A stretch of 64,000 nt of DNA from Triglochin maritima. Lineage: Eukaryota; Streptophyta; Magnoliopsida; Alismatales; Juncaginaceae. Position 1 is the first letter of the stretch. Each line of letters begins with the position of its first letter. A program made the position numbers and the translations under genes. The notes under the pieces are model-generated. The model did not search any database. It had not been told where the DNA came from and saw only the letters and a program-made list of their open reading frames with translations. The stretch lies in contig OY821793.1 of assembly GCA_963682175.1 (NCBI GenBank), positions 26,061,493 through 26,125,492 of the forward strand, in the 5' to 3' direction. Positions 12,837-20,292 of this stretch are shown here, piece by piece.

Positions 12837-13382
12837 GAGTTGTAAAACACATTTTAACACAACTCTCCCACTACAAACTTGTCCCAAACTTTAGAGAGAA
12901 TCCAAAACACTCAAAGCTTCAAACCTCACACACTTAGTGATCATTTCTTCATCCTACTCAAGTGTGCTCAAAGTTTAGAGAGTGTTGTTCCACTCAAGTT
13001 CTCAATTGTTGTAAAAGGAAGCAAGGACTTCGGTGAAAGCCCGAAGTGTCCCTCTCGGATTGTGAGAGGAAGATTCCAAGCTCGGCGAGGGTTGTTCGCG
13101 AGTTTGACGGTTGTAAGGCGTTGTCTCCCGGCCCGGAACGGGGAGCGGATAGTGAAGTCGTAGGCGGAGCTCGGTGATCCGAGCGGAGCTTGCAAGAGAG
13201 GATTAGGACCCGGGTGGGGTGCCGAACCTCTATAAAAATCGACCCGACTTCTTGTGGTTTGCATATTTCCTACACTTGCTTGTTTTGTTTTAAATTTCCG
13301 CTGCGCATATCGATTGCTTAAACAAGTAGGTGATTAGATTAAAAAGTGATTAGTGAACCCATAACCCACACGATCCTACATT

Positions 13383-13394
13383 TGGTATCAGAGC
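13383..13394 (+). other. Primer-binding site, initiator tRNA-Met
   Basis: TGGTATCAGAGC is complementary to the 3' end of plant initiator tRNA-Met, the usual primer of plant Copia elements. It begins two bases after the LTR end at 13380. Confidence 0.93.
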
Positions 13395-13434
13395 CTTGTT
13401 AGCTAAATTCTCATACTTAATCGTATTTTTTAGC

Positions 13435-15084
13435 ATGGCTTCTACATCATCTAATCACATAGAAGGATTATGCACTACTAGACCTCCTTTGCTTAATGGG
13501 TCAAACTATGATTATTGGAAAAATAGGATGAAAATCTTCTTAATATCAAATGACCTTAAGTATTGGGTGTTTCTCCAAAATCCATACACACCACCAAATG
13601 AAGATGAATTAGATTCACTCACTAGGCCCAAAATGAAACAAATTGAGATGAACTCAAAGATAATGAACATTCTATATTGTGGGCTAAATGAGGGTGAATA
13701 CAATAGAATTAGGGGTTGTATTAGTGCATATGAAATATGGCATAGATTGCAAATGCATCATGAGGGGGATAGCAAAACTAAGGAAACTCGCATTAGTCTC
13801 CTCATGCATAAATATGAGATTTTTTCTATGCATATCGGTGAGAACATAAGCGAAATGAACACTCGCTTCACCGATATCACTAACTCTCTTTTGGTTCTTG
13901 GAAGAAGATTAAATGAAGGAGAGATGACAAGGAAATTCCTCCGGTCGTTAAGCCACGATTGGGAAGATAAAGTGGTTGCAATTGAAGAAGCACACGATCT
14001 TTCCCAACTCAAAATGGAGGAATTAATTGGAAACTTGATGGCTTATGAACTTCAAATCAATCATCGGAAGGAGAATGAAGCCACCAAGAAGATATCTACC
14101 TTGGCATTACATGCAAATCTTGATGAGCCAAGGAGAGTGGAAGAAGAGGACATTGAGGTCTTAGCCAAAGATTTCTTTAAATACCTCAAGAGAGATAAGG
14201 GAGAAAAGAATGAAAGAAGAGGTAGAAGAAGTGAGAAAAGAGAAAAAGAAAAAGAGAGGGAGGAGAGTGAAAATGAGAGGAGAGAAGGGGAGAAGAAAAA
14301 GGAGAGAAGGGAGAGGAGAAAAGAAAAGGAGAAAAGTAAGAGAAAAGAGAAGAGGTTGGAAGCTCACAAGGCTACTTGGGACGATTCATCGTCTTCATCG
14401 TCATCCAAATCAACCACACCTTCATCAACAAAGGAATATGCACATATGTGCTACATGGCAATTCAAGATGAAGGAAGTGAGGTATCCTCTAACTCTTACT
14501 CTAGTAGATCACATTCTTGCTCATCTAAATCATATGCTAGTGATAGTTCATGTTCTAAAGAAGAAACTTATTCTTATGATGAACTTCAAAATGCATTCCA
14601 TGATTTAGTTAAACAATATGAGATCATATGTGATAAAAACAAGAATGCTAGAAAGTTAATCAAAGATCTCCAAAGCCAAATTGATACATGCATAAATGAG
14701 AAGAATGAGGTGATTGCTAAATTTGAAAAGAATGCATCAAATCTTGATAAATTAAGAGCAACACCTATAGATTGTGATCAACTAAATCTTCAAGCTTCTA
14801 ACTTGCAATTAAGAAAAGATTTAGAAAGATTCACTAATGGAACTCATATGCTTAACATGCTATTAGGTAGTCAAAGGCAATCTTTGCAAAAACATGGTTT
14901 AGGTTACAATTTTAAATTGAAAAACCATGTATCTCACACTACTCTAAATGGTAAGCATATGTTCATTAACCATAGTTCCTCAAGTGTGTGGGCACCCAAA
15001 ACCAAAATGGTTTGGATCCCAAAAGCTAATGTTCAAGGACCCAAAGTTGTTTGGGTACCCAAATCTACTCTTATAGGAGCTTGA
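13435..15084 (+). CDS. gag: Copia/Sirevirus-like Gag protein without zinc knuckle (549 aa)
   Basis: Structural protein that would form the virus-like particle packaging the element's RNA. The frame is open from 13396, but the first ATG is 13435 (MASTSS...), the usual start for this family, 41 bp after the PBS. Residues about 15-45 contain the LNGSNYDYWKNRMKIFL motif (DUF4219 type). About 75-205 match the UBN2/Retrotran_gag_2 pattern (EIWHRLQMHHEG..., LPxHW-like LSHDWEDKV, SQLKMEELIGNLMAYE). Residues about 251-310 are almost purely Lys, Arg and Glu, where related proteins carry a CCHC zinc knuckle; no CX2CX4HX4C is present anywhere. A Ser-rich stretch (317-375), a probable coiled coil (about 380-440) and two VWxPK repeats (526-543) follow. 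The frame ends with TGA and no pol frame follows, whereas full-length relatives continue into protease, integrase and RT. Confidence 0.9.
   Translation: MASTSSNHIEGLCTTRPPLLNGSNYDYWKNRMKIFLISNDLKYWVFLQNPYTPPNEDELDSLTRPKMKQIEMNSKIMNILYCGLNEGEYNRIRGCISAYEIWHRLQMHHEGDSKTKETRISLLMHKYEIFSMHIGENISEMNTRFTDITNSLLVLGRRLNEGEMTRKFLRSLSHDWEDKVVAIEEAHDLSQLKMEELIGNLMAYELQINHRKENEATKKISTLALHANLDEPRRVEEEDIEVLAKDFFKYLKRDKGEKNERRGRRSEKREKEKEREESENERREGEKKKERRERRKEKEKSKRKEKRLEAHKATWDDSSSSSSSKSTTPSSTKEYAHMCYMAIQDEGSEVSSNSYSSRSHSCSSKSYASDSSCSKEETYSYDELQNAFHDLVKQYEIICDKNKNARKLIKDLQSQIDTCINEKNEVIAKFEKNASNLDKLRATPIDCDQLNLQASNLQLRKDLERFTNGTHMLNMLLGSQRQSLQKHGLGYNFKLKNHVSHTTLNGKHMFINHSSSSVWAPKTKMVWIPKANVQGPKVVWVPKSTLIGA
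14188..14355 (+). repeat. 168-nt purine tract inside gag
   Basis: Only seven T residues interrupt a run of A and G. It encodes the Lys/Arg/Glu-rich segment of Gag that stands where the zinc knuckle should be. Such a tract could have arisen by expansion of short GARAAR-type repeats. It could form a triplex or act as an extra RNase-H-resistant purine tract during reverse transcription; both are inferences. Confidence 0.8.
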
Positions 15085-15718
15085 GGAGGAGATTGGTGGT
15101 GACCGGGTGAGCTCAAGAGTCAAATTCAAGTCCGGTTGCATCACCAAATGAGATTGGAGCTAAATTCGAATTCAACATTGGTATCAATTCTTATCTATAC
15201 AATTCATATTAAAAATTAGCTCTAATCTACTTTCATATGCTTAATTGACATATCATATAATTCAATTCATTGAAAATCATTAACCCTATTCATTGCAAAT
15301 CATTTACCACATCCATTGATTATAAATGTCATATTTTAAAATGGATGTTAGAATAAGGCTTAAGTAGAAACTTAAATGATTTTAACTTTCATCATACTCA
15401 TTGTTTCCATTTAGCCTTATTGATAGGGGAGCTTAAATGTTATATCTTTTATTAGAGTAATGAAGTGCAAAATTTAGGGGGAGCAACTTCATTACAAGAC
15501 ATCCAAATTCTATGCTTAAAGTCTTAAATAATTATTATTTTTGATGGATGTCAAAGGGGGAGAGATAATTAAGGGGGTAACTTGGAATTTGGCATAAAAT
15601 TGATCAAAAACTATGCACATCCATAGGGGGAGCATTAATATGCATAGTTTACATATACAAATTCCATGTATTTAGATAGAATTAAGATATAGGTTGCCAT
15701 CATCAAAAAGGGGGAGAT
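15085..15718 (+). other. Non-coding spacer of the Copia element with multiple polypurine tracts
   Basis: No reading frame of note. AT-rich. GGGGAG or GGGGG tracts occur near 15426, 15477, 15555, 15572 and 15626, and the final one (AAAAAGGGGGAGA, 15705-15717) abuts the 3' LTR after one T. Repeated PPTs upstream of the 3' LTR are a known Sirevirus feature. The pol region expected here is missing. Confidence 0.75.
15705..15717 (+). other. Polypurine tract of the Copia element
   Basis: AAAAAGGGGGAGA lies one base before the TGTTGG start of the 3' LTR and would prime plus-strand DNA synthesis. Confidence 0.88.
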
Positions 15719-15885
15719 TGTTGGCTTTTTGGCCTTAATCTATGTTTTGATGATTTAATTAACCTAATCTTAATTATGATGATGTAGAGTAGCACACATA
15801 TTGCATTGCATGTATATTGTATTGTGCTAACCTCTACAGGTGATCAAGACTCAAGAAAGAAGGAAATGAAGTCAAGACATGTAAT
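15719..15885 (+). repeat. Truncated 3' LTR of the Copia element (first 167 bp)
   Basis: Identical to 11928-12095 apart from one missing G (GAAGTC-AAGACATG). Homology stops after GACATGTAAT. The remaining 1.28 kb of the LTR, including the palindrome array and TATA box, is absent, and foreign sequence follows. Confidence 0.93.
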
Positions 15886-16185
15886 TAAAGCTAAATTCGA
15901 AGTCAACTGGTATCAGAGCGAGGTCACGAGTTCGAGTCTTACCCCTGCACGGATGTAAAATTCTGGGGGGGGGGGATTGTTGGGGTATGGGCCCCAGCAA
16001 TTTCTTGGGCTCATGGGCTTAACATCCCAGCTCGTTGGCACAAACGTGCAGCCCCTCATGTCCACCCGACACTTAGTTTGGGGCTCTGCGCTACCGGGGG
16101 AAGAATAGTTTAGTTGACCCCCTCACTAACAGCAATTGCTTTTAGTAGAGTGGTAAAGTCAACTGGGCGAAGGTCCTGGTCAACA
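15886..16185 (+). mobile_element. 3' part of a small TRIM-like LTR element fused to the Copia 3' LTR
   Basis: A second primer-binding site TGGTATCAGAGC (15908-15919) is followed by a 58-bp internal stretch, then an 11-G tract (15965-15975) that would act as PPT, and a 208-bp LTR (15978-16185). This LTR begins TGTTG and ends CAACA, a perfect 5-bp terminal inversion. Such minute internal domain and short LTR are typical of TRIM elements. Its own 5' LTR is missing. The final CA is directly followed by the satellite duplication CACAG. A tRNA T-arm-like GAGTTCGAGTC lies just after the PBS but no tRNA fold is evident. Confidence 0.75.
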
Positions 16186-16190
16186 CACAG
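16186..16190. repeat. Right target-site duplication CACAG
   Basis: Exact copy of 11923-11927. The satellite resumes here in perfect phase (CACAGGCACCTTGG). Confidence 0.95.
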
Positions 16191-17987
16191 GCACCTTGGT
16201 CTTTGCCCACGAGCAACCCCCATTTCACCTACAAGTGCGCTTTCACTTCCAAACGTGCTTTGGAAGCGAATGCCGCAGGCCACTGCCGCGAGCACACACT
16301 AGGCCCTAGCGTGGCGCTGACATGCCAACTATGACAACACTAGGCTAGTGTCCATCGCCCGACCGCCAAATCACTCCAAGATGGGTGCGCCTCGTAGATA
16401 ACGCGGATGGATATGTGGGGTCCTAAGTTCCATAAACCGTGGTTGGGCCGCCTAAAGACCACTTAGAAACTAGGTGTGGGGCTGGCCACTTGCCACGCGT
16501 GGAGCTGGCCAAAGGCCACTCCGTCGCCACCCTGCAGGCCTACACCACATCGGCTGCGCCTCGAGCATCCGACCTCCAAATCGAGCGTTCTAACTTGCAT
16601 TACGTAGACAATTCATCCCTCTATCTGCCCCTAAAATTTCAGAGCAAACGCCCAAGTATTCGGGGTCACGCCTCCTCCAAGAATACGTCGCTCCCTACCA
16701 GCCACGCCCCCACATCATCAGCATTCTTCATCTCATCGCGCCTCGCCCTACATACATCTAAATCGGGCATTCTAAGAGGAGTTACCCATCCACTCCTCCT
16801 CACTATGTGCTCGGGTGCCCAAATTTAGACTAAGGCTCACCTAAGGTCCACTCAGGCCATTGCTTGGGACAAACGATGCGGCAGCTTCCACTTTGCCCGC
16901 GGGCAACACCCATGGACTTCCAAACGCGTTTTGGAAGCGAATGGGGTAGGCAACAACCGTGGGAACCCAAGCATGGGCACGAGCAACGTCCCAAAGAAAG
17001 TTCCCCATGAGAAACCCCCATTCCCTTCCGGACGCGTTCGGAAGTGCACGGGAAGGCAACAACCCTGGGCAACCGAGCACGTCAAAGAGCAACGACCACA
17101 GGCACCTTGGTCTTTGCCCACGTGCAACCCCCATTTCACCTACAAGTGCACTTTCACTTCCAAACGTGCTTTGGAAGCGAATGCCGCTGGCCACTGCCGT
17201 GAGCACACACTAGGCCCTAGCGTGGCGCTGACATGCCAACTATGACAACACTAGGCTAGTGTCCATCGCCCGACCGCCAAATCACTCCAAGATGGGTGCG
17301 CCTCGTAGATAACGCGGATGGATATGTGGGGTCCTAAGTTCCATAAACCGTGGTTGGACCGCCTAAAGACCACTTAGAAACTAGGTGTGGGGCTGGCCAC
17401 ATGCCACGCGTGGAGCTGGCCAAAGGCCACTCCGTCGCCACCCTGCAGGCCTACACCACATCGGCTGCGCCTCGAGCATCCGACCTCCAAATCGAGCGTT
17501 CTAACTTGCATTACGTAGACAATTCATCCCCCTATCTGCCCCTAAAATTTCAGAGCAAACGCCCAAGTATTCGGGGTCACGCCTCCTCCAGGAAGACGTA
17601 GCTCCCTACCAGCCACGCCCCCACATCATCAGCATTCTTCATCTCATCGCGCCTCGCCCTACATACATCTAAATCGGGCATTCTAAGAGGAGTTACCCAT
17701 CCACTCCTCCTCACTATGTGCTCGGGTGCCCAAATATAGACTAAGGCTCACCTAAGGTCCACTCAGGCCATTGCTTGGGACAAACGATGCGGCAGCTTCC
17801 ACTTTGCCCGCGGGCAACACCCATGGACATCCAAACGCGTTTTGGAAGCGAATGGGGTAGGCAACAACCGTAGGAACCCAAGCATGGGCACGAGCAACGT
17901 CCCAAAGAACGTTCCCCACGAGAAACCCCCATTACCTTCCGGACGCGTTCGGAAGTGCACGGGAAGGCAACAACCTTGGGCAACCGA
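16186..17987. repeat. 911-bp satellite, block 2 (about two monomers, private subtype)
   Basis: Satellite island between the two retroelement insertions, phase marks at 16439 and 17350. Both monomers share CTACACCACATC where all other copies in the window have an AACACCAAATC-like word, so they were copied from each other. The island ends at 17987 in the middle of a monomer, joined to the interior of an LTR. Confidence 0.95.
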
Positions 17988-19159
17988 CAATTTTGGACCG
18001 CTAATTGGCGGTCCATATTGCTCAGGATCCGTCGAAATTTCTCCTGGACTTGTATTAATGTTCGTTTAGGCTATTTTTGGTATTGGTTTAGTCCCACATC
18101 GGGGGATTGTCCCCGATTAGCTTTTTCCATGCTTATAAATAGAACTCTTCACCTTCCATTGTAATTACCCATTGTTTGGTGGCATTCTCTCTACTAAGGA
18201 GTGAGCCTTGAAGCAATAACTCAAGGTGGAGAAGGATGCTACCTTCAATGTGAGTCATTGTTAATAAAAGTTTATTTGTTTCTTTTAATCTTGTTTTGTT
18301 ATGTTGTTTGTTTTGTGTGGGTTGCTTTACTATGTTTAATTTCTTGTGTAGTAATTTTAGTATCTTAGTTAAATGTTTTCTTTACTTAGTCTAATCAGTA
18401 GTGTAATGAGTAGTGAGTAGTTCCATCCCCATTTGGGGGGTGGAGAAATATGTGATATAATTATGTAGTGTATTAAGTGTGTGTTATTTTTATCCATTGA
18501 GCTTTATATGATTTCCATAACCATCTAATGGGTCTCCACTCTTATCTTTGATATGCTAATGCTCTTGAATGAAGCTTAGCTTATGCTTTGATTAGTGGAC
18601 CTATTTTATGGGGAATGATAAGGTTAGGATATGGATGAAGTTAATATTGGAAACACAATTTGTAATGTATGTGCTCTTGTTGCCTTTACCTTAGCTAATG
18701 TCTTGTATGTTTTAATGATATAGTGAAATCTTAATTCATGTGGAGGCATAGTAGGGTATAGTCTTTATACTTGAGTTCATGTAGCTTCATTCCAATTATT
18801 GTCTTGTATGTTTTAATGATGTAGTCTTATCTTAATTCATGTAGAGGCAAAGTTGGATGTAGTTTTATGATTTCATGCACTACATGTTGTGAGGAGCTTA
18901 ATGAACACACACACACTTCTTTATGTTCACATTATTTCTCTACCCCCTTTGGGGTTTAATTTTATTGCTTATCTTCATTTCCTTTTACATTCTAGTTTAG
19001 CATTGTAGTGTAGTTTAGTGTAACCAATCCTTTTCTCCTTTCTATACCCCTTGCCTTCGCACAAACCAAGTGTCGACACACCTCCCAGTGGACGACCCGT
19101 ATTTGCCACCGCTTCAACGCGGCCGTGCACTTGCGGTAGAAATATAAAACGATCAATCA
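17988..19159 (+). repeat. 5' LTR of E2, first about 360 bp missing
   Basis: Matches the E2 3' LTR from its position about 358 to the end (TCAATCA, 19153-19159). The junction with the satellite is at a shared CCGA (17984-17987). It keeps the promoter (18091-18141), an AT-rich R/U5 region, a CA microsatellite near 18909 and the GC-rich U5 end around 19060-19140. Nothing else is recognisable in 18142-19050. Confidence 0.92.
18091..18141 (+). promoter_or_regulatory. snRNA-type USE plus TATA box in E2 5' LTR
   Basis: GTCCCACATCG (18091-18101) fits the plant snRNA upstream sequence element RTCCCACATCG. TATAAATA follows at 18134-18141 with 32 bp between. A stem-forming ATCGGGGGATTGTCCCCGAT overlaps the USE end. 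Plant Pol II snRNA genes place these two elements about four helical turns apart. Confidence 0.7.
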
Positions 19160-19165
19160 AGTTTT

Positions 19166-19183
19166 TGGCGCCGTTGCCGGGGA
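19166..19183 (+). other. Primer-binding site of E2, tRNA-Asp
   Basis: TGGCGCCGTTGCCGGGGA is an 18-nt complement to the 3' end of plant tRNA-Asp(GUC), the primer typical of Athila-type elements. It starts six bases after the LTR end. Confidence 0.92.
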
Positions 19184-20292
19184 GGTGCTCTGTCTAGACG
19201 TTGGTTTGGACGATTCGAGGGGTTTTTAATTTTTTGTTTTCAGTTTTTCTTAGTGGCAGGGAACCTGAGGATCAAGGGGAAGCGACTGGAGTAATTGGAG
19301 AGCAAAAGACCCCAAAGTGACCGCCAATCAGCGGTCTGGGACCGCCAATTGGCGGCCTGGTGAGCCTCAATTGCTCTCAAATTTGTTCCAGTTGTTATGT
19401 TGTTCACTTTAGTTATCTGGGAGCCCAATTTTGCATGTTGTGATCTTTAGTTTGCTCCCAGATTTAATTTCAATCCCCTTTAATCAAGTTGGACCATAAA
19501 ACTCAAAGCAAAAGATTAGACTTCTTGCCATCTAGGTCATGCATCATATGTAGACCTTGCATGCATCTTTCTTTTCTTTGCTTTACATTTTGTCGTTGAT
19601 TGCTGGAGCGAGGTACGCATTCCTTATCACTCATTCACGCATTAGGACATTCATTAGTGAGTAAGGTTTGCATCGAAACAAGAGTGAGGTGAGTGCTTGT
19701 TTGGTGAGTTGCTTGCTAGCCTAAGATTTCAAAACATCTTTAAGGGGCATCACCTATAGACTTCAAAGATAAGGTGGGGGATTTCATCACCCCTCCCTTA
19801 GCCCCAAAAAGCACACTCAAGTAAAGCCTTAACTAAAAGCAAGTAGACATTGGCCCTAGGAATTCGGATGCACTAGGAGACTAATCTAGTTGAGACCGCC
19901 ATGACCTGATCGGCGTTGCCTACCTTGTCGATAGTAGGAGGTACTGGATCTCCGGATCTGGTATCACTTGCTGGGCATTGTGGTCCTCGTTGTAGGGAGG
20001 TGAGGCGTGTCGAGGCTAGTGACCTCGAAGTTAGGCGTCGTCTAGCCTAAGGACCCATTGCCTTACATTGTTTGAGCCATGCTTGCTAGTTAGGCTTCTA
20101 CCTTCACCCTGTACCCTCGCTGGCTCTAGGGATTCTTCCCTTCTCCTCTGAGTCATCTTCTTCTCACCTTCTTCTACGTTATAGTCTCCTCCCCTTTACA
20201 CTCTCTGTTAGCGTTTTAGGGTCGAGTCGAGCACTTTTTGCGAGCTTAGCCTCGTGGTGGTGAGAGTGATCGACTCGAGAGTTTTTCTTGAG
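19184..20292 (+). other. Untranslated leader of E2
   Basis: About 1.1 kb without a convincing frame, closely related to the E3 leader (26533-27644). It holds CCGCCAATCAGCGG (19321-19334) and the perfect palindrome CCGCCAATTGGCGG (19342-19355), also found in the LTR. A well-conserved stretch around 19890-20060 could be an RNA packaging or structural element; that is inferred from conservation between the two elements only. Confidence 0.75.

Larger units (their letters stand above)
11928..13380 (+). repeat. 5' LTR of the Copia element (1453 bp)
   Basis: Starts TGTTGG and ends CCTACA, that is TG...CA with imperfect terminal inversion, and ends two bases before the PBS. The U3 part holds a cluster of CGGTCGACCG palindromes (12282-12732) and a TATA box (12829-12836). 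The R/U5 part (about 12860-13380) contains a GC-rich stretch near 13020-13230, typical of this LTR class. The first 168 bp match 15719-15885 with one base missing in the latter. Confidence 0.93.
11928..16185 (+). mobile_element. Sirevirus-like Copia retrotransposon, non-autonomous, with a foreign TRIM-like 3' end
   Basis: A 4258-bp insertion flanked by CACAG duplications. Order: 5' LTR (11928-13380), primer-binding site, gag, non-coding spacer with several G-rich purine tracts, the first 167 bp of a 3' LTR (15719-15885), then about 300 bp of a different small LTR element ending in CAACA. Features that place it among Sireviruses are the long LTR, the initiator-tRNA-Met PBS, the gag type (DUF4219 and UBN2-like regions, late VWVPK-like repeats), palindromes in the U3 region and multiple polypurine tracts. 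Protease, integrase, reverse transcriptase and RNase H are absent. The two overlapping LTR pieces differ by a single base deletion, so the element looks young. Confidence 0.93.

Noticed and set aside
14210..14608. Alternative frame through the purine tract of the Copia gag
   Set aside because: Low-complexity purine sequence lacks stops in several frames; only the main frame continues the Gag homology on both sides.
15908..15960. Possible tRNA gene or SINE head (TGGTATCAGAGC with GAGTTCGAGTC)
   Set aside because: The first part is a primer-binding site; no A box, anticodon stem or acceptor pairing was found. The T-arm-like word alone is not enough.
16114..16302. Open frames running across the TRIM-like LTR into the satellite
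   Set aside because: They cross the insertion boundary and the duplication, so they are accidental.
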